DNA of 64,000 nt from positions 124,001-188,000 of the forward strand of contig CAZTWL010000003.1 in assembly GCA_964617825.1 (NCBI GenBank), given 5' to 3'. The notes beneath the pieces were generated by a model. The model was given only the letters and a program-made list of their open reading frames with translations, was not told the origin of the DNA and made no database searches. Positions within the stretch are counted from its first letter, which is position 1. Each line of letters begins with the position of its first letter. Both the position numbers and the translations under genes were made by a program. Source of the stretch: VSJD01 sp964617825. Lineage in GTDB: Bacteria; Verrucomicrobiota; Kiritimatiellia; JAAZAB01. Shown here in pieces: positions 23,198 through 32,376 of this stretch.

Positions 23198-23463
23198 TCA
23201 CTAGTTTCCAAGCGCATCTCATCCCGTCGTTTCCGGCATTCCTGCGTTGGGTGCCATCGCCGCTCGGTGATGTAAACGGCCAATTTCGGCTCGAACAGCA
23301 ATCGGACTTTGATCAGTTCCTCGCCCCCCATGATGCCAAACGCCTGCCGGACGTAGGCTTCCGGATTGAAATCGGCGGGACGGGTGCAAGTCTGGCCGGC
23401 GACCTTGTCCTCCGTAGCTTTTGCGTAGGAGGTTGACCCATCGCGACAGGTCCGGTCTGTCAT
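23188..23463 (-). pseudogene. Fragment of a WYL-domain transcriptional regulator
   Basis: The minus-strand frame has the WYL C-terminal pattern FNPEAYVRQAFGIMGGEE, then VRLLFEPKLAVYITERRWHP, but no N-terminal HTH. Its 3' end decays into the MupG-like gene. Just 5' of the homology is an in-frame stretch TSYAKATEDKVAG encoded by a REP-like hairpin, which appears inserted. Nothing upstream restores the gene. Confidence 0.6.
23409..23432. repeat. REP-like hairpin inserted in the WYL fragment
   Basis: CCTCC-TAC-GC, an AAAA loop, then GC-TAC-GGAGG (minus strand): an imperfect 24-nt palindrome with a symmetric internal loop. In frame it reads YAKATED, a peptide I recall appearing in unrelated proteins of several uncultured bacteria through insertion of this kind of repeat. 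Confidence 0.5.
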
Positions 23464-23642
23464 TATATGGCGCAGAAAAGACGACCAATGCCCTGTTTTG
23501 AACGTTCATGATAAAAAACGAACTGTCAAAACATCGTTCCCTGTCCTAGGCATTTCCACCCATAGTTTGCACTCTGTCAAGCATGCAATCGCTTGTTCAT
23601 ACTGGTTCCGTGGGATGTGTGCCGGCGTCGGCTGAAACGCGA

Positions 23643-25370
23643 TTAGCTTGGCAGTTTATTTCTCGTATAGGGAGTCATTTTTGGTAACTTCCGAGCAAAG
23701 AATACCCGCAACAGATCTTCCTCTTTGAAAGTGTTGCCTGCGGAAGCATAGTCGCACAAAACTCCGCCATTGGTAACCTGTTTTAAACAGGCAAAGCCAT
23801 CTTGAGCCGGCAACGCAGTAAACACCGTATCTTCCGGTAGCGGGAAATTGCTCTTGGGCAGTCTGCTGCTTTCCACCAAAACCAGTGGCCCACTCATAAA
23901 TGCTTCATGCGACGGATCTCCCGGGGCTTCAATGCGACGGACGGCAAGATCAAAGTGCATGGTCACGTTATCGCCTTTTTGCCATTTGCGGTTGATTTGA
24001 GCGACTTTTCTCGGTTTGGCAACGACGGTTTTGCCATTTACTTGAAGTGTGCACTTTGCGTTCCACCACTCCGGAATCCGCAACCCAAGTGAAAACTCCC
24101 GCGGTTCGGCCAAAACCATTTCAATTTTTACATCCTCATCATAAGGATAGTTGCCGCTGATATTAAAGAGTCCAGCCACACGCATGTTTTCATAAAGGTT
24201 GACCAGATATCCTTCGGGGGATTGAACGACGGCGAGATACGCTGCCAAAGCCACTGCTTCGGGGCCTTGTGCGACACAACAATCCTCGCCGAATCCGGGA
24301 AGCTGGTCGTGTGCCGGAATTTTCGGCGCAAAGTCGCACAACGGTGTCGGATTGACATGGCAAAACCATGATCCGTCATCCTTTACTGAGCCAATGGCGG
24401 CATTGATAAACGCCATTTCCATCGCTTCGGCGGCGGCGATATTGCCGTTGAGCAACAGCATGTGTTCGCAATAATGCAGCCACGTTGCGGTGATACAGGT
24501 TTCGCCAAGCGAACCGGAATCGGTACGGCTCTGTTTGAAGCGCCCGTCATAATCGTATTCACCGCAAGAATCTTTCAAGCCGCCGGTACCGGTGATGAAA
24601 ATTTCGTGGTTACGCATCAGGTAGAAGAAGTTCCGGGGGGCTTCCGGATAAAGCTGCGTTTCAGCAATGGCATTGTATGCCGCCAAGCCCTGAAAACAGG
24701 ACATCATTTCATAGGCTTTGCCGTTGCCGATCTCTGCCGGCGGGATGAACTCTTCGGCCTGTTCAAAAATATTGTGCCGGAGCGAACAGCCACATTCGAT
24801 GATTTTACGGGCAAAATCCAGATATTTTAAATTCCCGGAGTACTGATAGAGTTGGACAAACGCTCCCAAGCTTGAACACGCCGCCAATCCGCCGTGCCAA
24901 CCAAAACTATTCAGCGGACGATCCCCGATCTGAGCGATAAAGTGATCCGCTAAACGGCAGCAGGCTCTTAATACTTCCGCACGCTCTCCGGCATCCCGGT
25001 AATAGCGAAGTAATCCGAGCAACACATATTTGCGTCCCCAAATATCCCAACCTTGAAGTTGTTTTTCAACGGGATAAGAACTGATGCAGCCATCGGCACT
25101 CTGAGTATTCAAAATGTCGCTGACACTCCGGTCAATAATCTCGCGCAAGTCCGGATTGCCGGTCGTCCGCCATGCCAGAATCGCGGAACGGATGATTTTT
25201 CCCCAAAATTCGCAACGCCAGCGATCATCAGTTTCGTTTCTCAAACGGAATGGTGCGACCAGATGGTCCCAATCCATTTTCAGAAAACGATTCTGAATGA
25301 TTTTATCCAACGTTTTGCCAATGGGCCCACAAAGTTTTACTTTCTGCGGAGCAAGCACTGTATATTTCAT
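23643..25370 (-). CDS. GH127/DUF1680-family glycosidase (beta-L-arabinofuranosidase-like)
   Basis: A 575-aa (alpha/alpha)6-barrel glycosidase. The zinc/cysteine catalytic arrangement of GH127 is visible: Glu and Cys in LGETCITATW and the double Cys in FGEDCCVAQGPEA (one Cys is the nucleophile in characterised members). A beta-sandwich region follows (IEMVLAEPREFSLGLRIPEW). No signal peptide is seen, so it should act in the cytoplasm on imported oligosaccharides. AGGAGA precedes ATG 25370. Exact sugar specificity, arabinofuranose or a related residue, is not readable. Confidence 0.88.
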   Translation of the reverse strand: MKYTVLAPQKVKLCGPIGKTLDKIIQNRFLKMDWDHLVAPFRLRNETDDRWRCEFWGKIIRSAILAWRTTGNPDLREIIDRSVSDILNTQSADGCISSYPVEKQLQGWDIWGRKYVLLGLLRYYRDAGERAEVLRACCRLADHFIAQIGDRPLNSFGWHGGLAACSSLGAFVQLYQYSGNLKYLDFARKIIECGCSLRHNIFEQAEEFIPPAEIGNGKAYEMMSCFQGLAAYNAIAETQLYPEAPRNFFYLMRNHEIFITGTGGLKDSCGEYDYDGRFKQSRTDSGSLGETCITATWLHYCEHMLLLNGNIAAAEAMEMAFINAAIGSVKDDGSWFCHVNPTPLCDFAPKIPAHDQLPGFGEDCCVAQGPEAVALAAYLAVVQSPEGYLVNLYENMRVAGLFNISGNYPYDEDVKIEMVLAEPREFSLGLRIPEWWNAKCTLQVNGKTVVAKPRKVAQINRKWQKGDNVTMHFDLAVRRIEAPGDPSHEAFMSGPLVLVESSRLPKSNFPLPEDTVFTALPAQDGFACLKQVTNGGVLCDYASAGNTFKEEDLLRVFFARKLPKMTPYTRNKLPS

Positions 25371-25560
25371 TAATATTATCTCCTATGATGATGGTCTACG
25401 ACTTCGTCTGGTTTGGCGCTTAAAACGGGCTCGAATTCGGTTCGAAAAATGCGGAGGCCATCTTGAGCCGCCTGCGGGCTTCCCGCGCTTGCGCATACAC
25501 TGGTATTACGCTGCGCGCGGAGTACCACCATTCGCCCCGAACTTGCCTCTTTTTTCCGGT

Positions 25561-25582
25561 AGCGGGTTCACCCCGCTTTTTA
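25561..25582 (+). other. Hairpin with T-run between the barrel-protein and GH127 genes
   Basis: AGCGGG-TTCAC-CCCGCT followed by TTT on the plus strand. Both neighbouring genes read the other way, so it is not clearly their terminator. A related block, GCGCTTAAAACGGG, at 25419-25432 is inverted relative to 25573-25588, which could be the ends of a small repeat element of about 170 bp. Confidence 0.3.
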
Positions 25583-25600
25583 AGCGCGCATCCGATTCGG

Positions 25601-26479
25601 TCAGAAATCGTATGTCAGGGTAACCCCGCCGTGCAGCAACCGGTCGCCCATGTAAATCCTGCCGGCGTTGCTGCGAATATCTCCGTTCCAAAGCCAGGTA
25701 TAGGCAATATCGGCGCCGAACTTTACCCCGTTTTTCAGGGCATATTCCAGCTTTGCATACAGGTTGCCGTCAAGCAGCGCGCTGAGGTCCGTGTCAAAAG
25801 CGTAGTCGTTAAAACTCTGCGATCCCCATCCGCTGGATACGCCGGGAGTGAGCGTCCATCCCGGCGCCATGGCGGATTTGTGTTCGAGCATGCCGGCCAC
25901 ATAAAAACCGTCGGCTTCCGCGAAATCGTAATAGATTTCCACGCAGGGGGTCAGCCAGGAATTGTCCCAAGTGGCGACGAGAAAAAATTCGCGCGTGGCC
26001 GGGTCAGACCCTTCGTTTATTTTGCCGTCGGCCAGAGTTTCGGTGGTGGCACCGGGATATTCGTATTCGATGATGCCGGCGATCAAATTCACCGGCTTTA
26101 GCGGGAACTCGTAATTAAGCATCAGGTCGATCTCGGAAAATCCCCGGCGCCCAATCGCGCGATCGGTCAGCTCGTCATTGGCCCAGATGCCGGCATTGAA
26201 CCCGAATTTGGATATTTCGACCTGCGGCTGAAGCACGGGTTGATCGCTGTTAATTTCGCCGCGCGACACATAGGCCGAGCGCAGCGACACATCCGCCGAA
26301 ACCGTGCGGTCGGCGCTTGCGGTTTTCGCGATCAGCACGGGATGATTCGTTGCCGAAAGCGCCGCGTCCCCGACCGGGGAACCCGGGGCGGCGCGCCACG
26401 GAGCGAACGCCAAGCCCGTGCCCAGCGCCAGGATAAGCAAGGTATGGCTCGGCATGCGCCCCGTTGTTCGTTTGTGCAT
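25601..26479 (-). CDS. Outer-membrane beta-barrel protein, TorF-like putative porin
   Basis: A 292-aa protein with an N-terminal signal region (SHTLLILALGTGLAFAPWRA). A series of amphipathic beta strands follows (VSADVSLRSAYVSRGEI, IDLMLNYEFPLKP, YAKLEYALKNGVKFGADIAY), ending in the C-terminal aromatic YDF expected for BAM-assembled barrels. The start is ATG 26479; an in-frame start at 26551 adds an unlikely basic extension. It may be an outer-membrane channel; the cargo is unknown. Confidence 0.75.
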   Translation of the reverse strand: MHKRTTGRMPSHTLLILALGTGLAFAPWRAAPGSPVGDAALSATNHPVLIAKTASADRTVSADVSLRSAYVSRGEINSDQPVLQPQVEISKFGFNAGIWANDELTDRAIGRRGFSEIDLMLNYEFPLKPVNLIAGIIEYEYPGATTETLADGKINEGSDPATREFFLVATWDNSWLTPCVEIYYDFAEADGFYVAGMLEHKSAMAPGWTLTPGVSSGWGSQSFNDYAFDTDLSALLDGNLYAKLEYALKNGVKFGADIAYTWLWNGDIRSNAGRIYMGDRLLHGGVTLTYDF

Positions 26480-26554
26480 GTGCCCTTGGCGGGAATTGCA
26501 GCTGCTGCGGAAGATGCGCTTCGGATCTTTCGGTCGGGCCGCTGAAACCAAGGC

Positions 26555-26884
26555 CTACAGATAAGCGCTCAGCTTGGATTTTAAATCGGCTTTACGCGGG
26601 GCGCCGACAATCTGTTCCTGGACCACGCCGGCTTTGAAAACGAGCAGAGTGGGGATGGAATGAATATGAAATTTGGCAGCCAAATCCTGGCTTTCTTCGA
26701 CATTGACCTTGGCAATCTTGATTTTTCCGGAAAATTCGCCCGCCAGTTCATCGAGGACAGGGGCAATCATTTTACAGGGACCGCACCATTCGGCCCAGAA
26801 ATCCACCAGCACGGTGGTTTTTGAGTTTGTTACTTCCGCATCCCAGTTGGAGGAGGTCACATGGACTGTCAGGTTGGCTGTCAT
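26555..26884 (-). CDS. trxA: Thioredoxin
   Basis: A 109-aa cytoplasmic disulfide reductase with active site WAEWCGPCK, the cis-proline loop SIPTLLVFKAG and normal length. It lies 33 bp downstream of the repeat-protein gene and 75 bp upstream of the barrel-protein gene, all read leftward. Confidence 0.96.
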   Translation of the reverse strand: MTANLTVHVTSSNWDAEVTNSKTTVLVDFWAEWCGPCKMIAPVLDELAGEFSGKIKIAKVNVEESQDLAAKFHIHSIPTLLVFKAGVVQEQIVGAPRKADLKSKLSAYL

Positions 26885-26917
26885 AGCGAGAGTTCCTTTT
26901 TGGTTTTAATAAAAAAA

Positions 26918-28024
26918 TCAATGCAACTGCATGGAAGACGGCAAAAGCAGATGGACGCCAAACGCCTGGGCGACCATGATATAAACAAGGGCGGCGATGC
27001 AAAGCGTTGCGACGAATGCCACGATTGGGAAAACAATCATTTCAGCCTCGGCCGGTACCGGGGCTTTTACGAGGTGGTCAGCCTTCGGCGCTGCCGCGGG
27101 TCCCGCCGTTTCCGGGCGTGGCGCGGGCGCATAGGCATGATCCGTGCGTTTGATCTTGATCGTCTTGCGCTGGGTCATGGGCATCTGGGCGCTCTCCGCG
27201 ATCGGCAATTCGATCTTGGCGGTTTCGCCCTTCTTGGCCGCTTGCATCGACTGGTCCGCGCCGGCGACCTGGATCGTTTCCTCGACGTCACTCATGGATG
27301 AGGGCCGTTTCAGGCGGATGGTTTTGGGCGTCTCAAGCACCGCAGGCGTGGGCGGGGCGATGGGGCTTGTCGCTTTTTTTACGGCGGCGATTGACGCGGC
27401 CAGTTCGTCCAGCACGATGCGCGATGTCGGCGCCTTGGGCGCCGCAACATGTTTAATGACCGTCGGCGCTTCGGTGATATCCTGCGGCTGTTCCGTGCGC
27501 GGCATCACGCCCGGCTCCGCGGTCTTGGTGATAATCGAAGAGGTGGGCGCGCGCTTGATCGTTGCCGTGGCCGGGCGCTTCAGCCGGATAGTTTGTGGAA
27601 TCGGCCCGGCATGCATGGGAATGCCCAGAATGGGGCCGGTGGACCGTTTAAAATCCGTGGTTTTAGGCGCCGTTGCGCTGGTCAAGTCGATGCGTGAGGT
27701 TTGCCGCTTGACCGTTTCCGGAGATGCGGGCCGGACGGTGGTAGGGGCCTGCACGAGTGCGGTTTCCCCTGGTTTTTTGGCCGGCGGATGATCGATCGGC
27801 TGAACGGTAATCGGCGAGGTGGGCGGCCGTTTCAAGCGAATGGTTCGCGGAATTGACCCTGGATATGCCGGCGAATTGGACGCGAGGCCGTTGGATTTCT
27901 TCGGTTCGAGCGGCGCTTTAAGCGGCCGGGCGCTTTCCAGGGAAATGCGCGACGTCTGGCTTTTAAGACTGCCGTTAGCGGGCGGCACACCCGCCGGATC
28001 ATGCGCGGATCCTTTGTCTGTCAT
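26918..28024 (-). CDS. Repeat protein with TIRLKRP motifs and C-terminal membrane anchor
   Basis: A 368-aa low-complexity protein rich in Thr, Pro, Ala, Lys and Arg. Two short motifs alternate: TSRI-x-L (three copies) and P-x-TIRLKRP (three copies, plus a TIKIKR variant). A hydrophobic segment near the end (MIVFPIVAFVATLCIAALVY) with only about 20 residues after it makes it tail-anchored, with the repeat region probably in the cytoplasm. ATG 28024 is preceded by GGGAGAA. It sits between frr and trxA. Similar Thr-rich repeat proteins occur in PVC bacteria; function is unknown. Confidence 0.75.
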   Translation of the reverse strand: MTDKGSAHDPAGVPPANGSLKSQTSRISLESARPLKAPLEPKKSNGLASNSPAYPGSIPRTIRLKRPPTSPITVQPIDHPPAKKPGETALVQAPTTVRPASPETVKRQTSRIDLTSATAPKTTDFKRSTGPILGIPMHAGPIPQTIRLKRPATATIKRAPTSSIITKTAEPGVMPRTEQPQDITEAPTVIKHVAAPKAPTSRIVLDELAASIAAVKKATSPIAPPTPAVLETPKTIRLKRPSSMSDVEETIQVAGADQSMQAAKKGETAKIELPIAESAQMPMTQRKTIKIKRTDHAYAPAPRPETAGPAAAPKADHLVKAPVPAEAEMIVFPIVAFVATLCIAALVYIMVAQAFGVHLLLPSSMQLH

Positions 28025-28136
28025 GGTATTTCTCCCGATAGGCTTTCGCGTTCCTTTAGCGTCCTGGACAAACGTTTTTTGGATTGTTCTGTCGCTTGCG
28101 GAACGCAAGCATGTGACGCGGCCGTCCCGGCCCGCC

Positions 28137-28700
28137 TTAGAAAGTCATCATTTCTTTTTCCTTGGCTTCCAACGCCATATCCATCTTCTTGATAAAATCG
28201 TCCGTATATTTCTGGATTTCTTTCAGGCCGTGATCTCTCTCATCCTCCGTGATGGCGCTGTTTTTAAGCAGGTTTTTGATCTGCTCGTTGGCCTCCTGGC
28301 GATTGCTGCGAATCACGACCCGCGCCTTTTCAGTCATTTGTTTGGCCACTTTGGATAGTTCGCGGCGGCGTTCTTCGCTCAGTTCCGGAATCGGAATGCG
28401 AATGACGCGCCCGTCGTTGAGCGGCGTGATCCCGAGGTTGGCCGCGCTGACGGCTTTTTCGATGGCCGGCAGGGCGGTGGGGTCATAGGCGTTAATCACG
28501 ATGAGGCGCATGTCGGGAGTCGAGATGCTGGCGATCTCGCGCAGGCGCACCTGGGCGCCGTAATACAAAACAGTGATGTGGTCCACAAGGCTTGCCGAGG
28601 CCTTGCCGGTGCGCAAGCCCGCAAATTGCTGCTGGAGAAATTCCAGGGACTTGGACATCTTGTCTTCGGTTTCCAGCAGGACATCATCCAATGATTCCAT
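28137..28700 (-). CDS. frr: Ribosome recycling factor
   Basis: A 187-aa protein that splits post-termination ribosomes with EF-G. The family segments are present: LRTGKASASLVDHITV, DMRLIVINAYDP, GRVIRIPIPELSEERRREL and ARVVIRSNRQEANEQIK. It lies 14 bp downstream of pyrH, the usual pyrH-frr pairing. Confidence 0.97.
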   Translation of the reverse strand: MESLDDVLLETEDKMSKSLEFLQQQFAGLRTGKASASLVDHITVLYYGAQVRLREIASISTPDMRLIVINAYDPTALPAIEKAVSAANLGITPLNDGRVIRIPIPELSEERRRELSKVAKQMTEKARVVIRSNRQEANEQIKNLLKNSAITEDERDHGLKEIQKYTDDFIKKMDMALEAKEKEMMTF

Positions 28701-28714
28701 AGCGTGCGCTCCGA

Positions 28715-29491
28715 TTAAGGTTGATCCGCCTCCGGCGGTGCTTGCTTGCCTGCAGCGGCATTTTTGACCAGCGTGCCGACACGGCAGCCGGCGAGTACGC
28801 GTTCGATGTTTCCGGACTTAAAAAAATCAAAAACTATAATAGGGATATTGTTCTCCATGCACAATGCGAAAGCCGCGGAATCCATAACTTGCAGCGAATC
28901 GTTCAATGCCTGGCGGAAGGTAAGCGTCGTGTAGCGCCGGGCCTTCGCGTTTTTAAGCGGATCATCCGTGTAAATTCCATCCACCTTGGTGGCCTTCAGC
29001 AGGATGTCGGCATCGATTTCATTCGCCCTCAGGGCCGCGGCGCTGTCGGTGGTAAAATATGGGTTGCCTGTGCCGCCGCCGAAAATGACGACGCGGCCCT
29101 TTTCCAGATGCCGGATTGCCCGCCGGCGGATGAACGGCTCGGCAACCTGTTTCATTTCGATGGAAGTTTGGACGCGTGTTGCCACGCCGATTTTTTCGAG
29201 GGCATCCTGAAGCGCGAGGGCGTTGATTACCGTGGCCAACATGCCCATGTAATCGCCCGTATTGCGGTCGATCCCGTGGGCCTGTCCGATTCCACCCCGG
29301 AAAATGTTTCCGCCGCCGATGACCACCGCAATTTGCGCGCCCATGTTCCGCGCCGTCTTGATTCGCGTGGCTACGGTTTGTACCATGTCAGGATCGATGC
29401 TCAGCCGGCTTTGCCGGTTCTGCATGGCCTCGCCGCTGAGTTTTAAAAGCACCCGTTTAAATCTGCTTTTGCCGATAGATTTGCCCGTCAT
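28715..29491 (-). CDS. pyrH: UMP kinase
   Basis: Amino-acid-kinase-fold enzyme (258 aa) phosphorylating UMP to UDP. Motifs are KRVLLKLSGEAM, IAVVIGGGNIFRG, DYMGMLATVINALAL and ATKVDGIYTDDP. rpsB and tsf, which often precede pyrH, are not here; a GHL10 gene lies upstream instead. Confidence 0.97.
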   Translation of the reverse strand: MTGKSIGKSRFKRVLLKLSGEAMQNRQSRLSIDPDMVQTVATRIKTARNMGAQIAVVIGGGNIFRGGIGQAHGIDRNTGDYMGMLATVINALALQDALEKIGVATRVQTSIEMKQVAEPFIRRRAIRHLEKGRVVIFGGGTGNPYFTTDSAAALRANEIDADILLKATKVDGIYTDDPLKNAKARRYTTLTFRQALNDSLQVMDSAAFALCMENNIPIIVFDFFKSGNIERVLAGCRVGTLVKNAAAGKQAPPEADQP

Positions 29492-29684
29492 GATGCGATT
29501 CCCAGGACAACGTTTTTTGCGGTTTTTACAGCTGGCATCATAATCGAAACGAGGGCCAAAGTCAAAAGCAAATCCGCCGATCAGCCGCCGAGCTGGAGGA
29601 ATTCAAACTTTAGGGTTAAGCGATCGCAAGGCCTTGATCAAAAACGAAAACGCCAAAAATCCTTCAGCCTGAAGACCTTTCAAA

Positions 29685-32144
29685 CTACGGCCTGGTTATT
29701 CCCATCCGCAAAACCGGCAGAATGTCCTTCTCCAGGGTGCGGTTCAGGTCGAAGAGCACAAACCCGCCGGCGCCGGCCTCCCGCAATTGCCGGATCTGCT
29801 CGATGACCTGGTCGGCAGGCAACTGGCTTTCCATGGAAGTGACGCCCAGGCCGGGAAATATGCGCCCGTCAGCGCCGGCAAGCGCCAGTTGGCGTCGGAC
29901 CAGATTTTTGAATGCGCCGTTGCTGACCGTGTAATTCATGGGGCAAACAAAATCGACCAATCCCTCTTTCAGCCAACTGCCCCAGTCCTGGCCGATACTG
30001 TTGATGCTGCTGGGATATTCCGGATAGACTGCGGCCGATACCCGGACGCGCTTCGACCGCCCGCCGCCTGACTTTTTAGCCAGATTGTGCACGGAGCGGA
30101 CGAAGGCCGTGATTTGCTCGCTGCGCCAGGCATTATATTTTCCGCTTAGATTGCCGTTTTGTGCGCTCTTGGGCCAGTTCCGGATTGTCTCGCCCAGGTA
30201 CCGGCCGAAGCGTTGGCGGCAACCGCTGCAAAAGCAGGCGCTCTCGTCGGGATAGCGCACATAATCCAGATGAATGCCGTCTACCTGATAACGCTGGAGC
30301 ACTTCCTCGACGGACTTCAGTTCCAGGGCGACATTGTCAGGGTTGGAGGGACAGAGCCAGTCCAGTTCCTGACCGGCATCGTTGACTTGCAGGCGTCCGG
30401 CCTTGCGCATATCGGCCGTGAATGATTCCGGCGCATTACTCAGGTTCCAGCAGACTTTCCAAACGTGAACTTCCAGGTTGTTGGCTTGGGCTGCGGCGAC
30501 GCATTGTTTCAGCTGGTCGCCATAGCGGCGGACGGCATCCGACTGCGGCATGACCTGGCTGTCGTAATGCGCCAGGCCGGGCCAGGCGACATTGACAAAA
30601 ACGGCATTCATTCCGCTGTCGGCCAGAATCCGGGCGGTTTTGGACCAGTTGCCGGGGTAAAGGCCCAACCCGGTATGGTCCCAGACGCCACTGAATTCCT
30701 GCTTTTTAGGCCGTTGAACGCGGGCAAATGCTTCCACCAATTTGGCTTGCAGGCGCCGTCCGGTTTCGACGACTTCAGGATATTTGCGCTTGGCCTGGGC
30801 GGCGGCCATGCTTCTATAGTCCTGGCTGCATTGCGCCAGCAGGTTATCCACCAGTTCCGTCATGGCGGTGTCCCGTGCCATCCGGGTAATGCCGGCGGTG
30901 GCATCGTTCAAGTTGCCAAACGGTCCGACTTTGCCGGCGCGGACCATAACGCGGGCGGCGGCTTGTTCCCAGATGGAGGGGCTATATGTCCCTAACATGG
31001 CCAGGAGCATGCGTTGTTTGTTGGCGGCATCGCTGTCCAGAAGCACATGGGACATCCAAAACCCGTGCGATGACTGCACCCAGGCCGGATCGTCGGATTC
31101 TTTTCCGGCGCTGTTTTGCCAGAAGGCAATAACCTGGCTGTCTTTATCCGCTGGGAAGGCCGGAAATATATTGGAGGAGTCCTGATAGACCACCTCGGGC
31201 ATGTAGGGCGGTGCGTTGCGATTAAAGGCGAATCCGCTCCATTGGCCGGCAAACCTGGCGGCCTGATAACTGCCGAGCTTCAGGCCCATCAATTTGGCCA
31301 GATCAGGTTCCGCCGAGTAAAAGACCACAAGTTTTCCGCCTGACTTCACAAAGGAACCCAGCGCGCGCATTTCTTTGCCTGGCGGCAGGGCGTTGTAGGG
31401 CAGGATGGCCACTTGCGCCGATTTAAGTCGTCCGTCGACCACGGCCTCGTCATCCACAAGGCTATGGGCAATGCCCTGGTTCTGGAGCCAGTGGCTGATG
31501 CGCAAAGCCATGCTGCGGGCATAAATTTTTTCGCCGGCATTGGCCAGCGAAAGCGTGCCCTGCACAACCAACAAATCGCAGGTGCGCGCATAAAGGGCAT
31601 GGGCCGTGACGGCAGCGATCCGGTTCGCTTCGGGTTCCGCCGCTGTGTCCCGTGTCAGGCTGATGCGCACGGCATCGATGGCGCCCCATCCGCTGGTTTT
31701 GCCTTCCACGCCGGCATCCTTGAGCGAAAAAGTCAGGCTCTGCCGGCCGGATTCCTTCAGCGGGGTCAGCCAGACATACCAGCCGTCACCGCTTTTAAGA
31801 TACAGGCCGAATGTTCGCAAGGCGTCCGGCTGGATGCAGGTCAGGTCCAATTCAAGAAAATCGTAACCGCGCAAGTCCAGGTTGACGGTGCGATCCCAGT
31901 AAACGCGGTCGCTTTTGGTTCCAAACAAGCCGGGAAACCGCAGGCCGGCTGGCGCTCCCGATTCGTAGGCTGCGGCCGGCGATCCATTGCAGGCTTGCCA
32001 GACCTGCAGGGCATCGGCGGCCTTCCGAAAGGTGAAGATATCGAATGTGGTTTCGCGATTGGCGGCGGCCGTGCCGGGGAGCGTGAAACAAAGGCTTAAG
32101 CCCAACAAACAGATTCCGGCGCGAGTTTGGGAAAAATGTGCCAT
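29685..32144 (-). CDS. Secreted family-10-like glycosyl hydrolase (GHL10)
   Basis: An 819-aa exported protein. The signal peptide is TRAGICLLGLSLCFTLPG, cleaved near TAAA. Residues about 30-190 look like a carbohydrate-binding beta-sandwich and 190-400 like a GATase-like Rossmann region (KSAQVAILPYNALPPGKEMR). The C-terminal half is a GHL10 TIM barrel (EFSGVWDHTGLGLYPGNWSK, DGIHLDYVRYPDE, DFVCPMNYTVSNGAFKNLV). A CFCSGC cluster follows the DYVRYP strand. ATG 32144 is chosen because GGAGA precedes it and the signal peptide starts there. It probably acts on an outside polysaccharide; the substrate is unknown. Confidence 0.82.
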   Translation of the reverse strand: MAHFSQTRAGICLLGLSLCFTLPGTAAANRETTFDIFTFRKAADALQVWQACNGSPAAAYESGAPAGLRFPGLFGTKSDRVYWDRTVNLDLRGYDFLELDLTCIQPDALRTFGLYLKSGDGWYVWLTPLKESGRQSLTFSLKDAGVEGKTSGWGAIDAVRISLTRDTAAEPEANRIAAVTAHALYARTCDLLVVQGTLSLANAGEKIYARSMALRISHWLQNQGIAHSLVDDEAVVDGRLKSAQVAILPYNALPPGKEMRALGSFVKSGGKLVVFYSAEPDLAKLMGLKLGSYQAARFAGQWSGFAFNRNAPPYMPEVVYQDSSNIFPAFPADKDSQVIAFWQNSAGKESDDPAWVQSSHGFWMSHVLLDSDAANKQRMLLAMLGTYSPSIWEQAAARVMVRAGKVGPFGNLNDATAGITRMARDTAMTELVDNLLAQCSQDYRSMAAAQAKRKYPEVVETGRRLQAKLVEAFARVQRPKKQEFSGVWDHTGLGLYPGNWSKTARILADSGMNAVFVNVAWPGLAHYDSQVMPQSDAVRRYGDQLKQCVAAAQANNLEVHVWKVCWNLSNAPESFTADMRKAGRLQVNDAGQELDWLCPSNPDNVALELKSVEEVLQRYQVDGIHLDYVRYPDESACFCSGCRQRFGRYLGETIRNWPKSAQNGNLSGKYNAWRSEQITAFVRSVHNLAKKSGGGRSKRVRVSAAVYPEYPSSINSIGQDWGSWLKEGLVDFVCPMNYTVSNGAFKNLVRRQLALAGADGRIFPGLGVTSMESQLPADQVIEQIRQLREAGAGGFVLFDLNRTLEKDILPVLRMGITRP

Positions 32145-32376
32145 GAACCATTCTCCATTAAAGCTGTTCCAGCAAAGTTGCCAAGCTGTTGAATTTGCTC
32201 TATTATTCACTTTTTGGATATGCTGAAAAGGAAATAAGCTGCCGGTTTGGTTGGAAAATCAATAACGGCCATATGTTTTCATGCGCCGGCAACGTCATGG
32301 CGGTAATGGAAGTCCACACCCGCACCGGGAGCGGCCGGGCGCCATTGCTTGTGCGGCTGCGTGAAGGGGAATTCGC

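Noticed and set aside
23219..23509. 96-codon frame overlapping the WYL fragment
   Set aside because: It is out of frame with the recognisable WYL sequence and shows no motif of its own.
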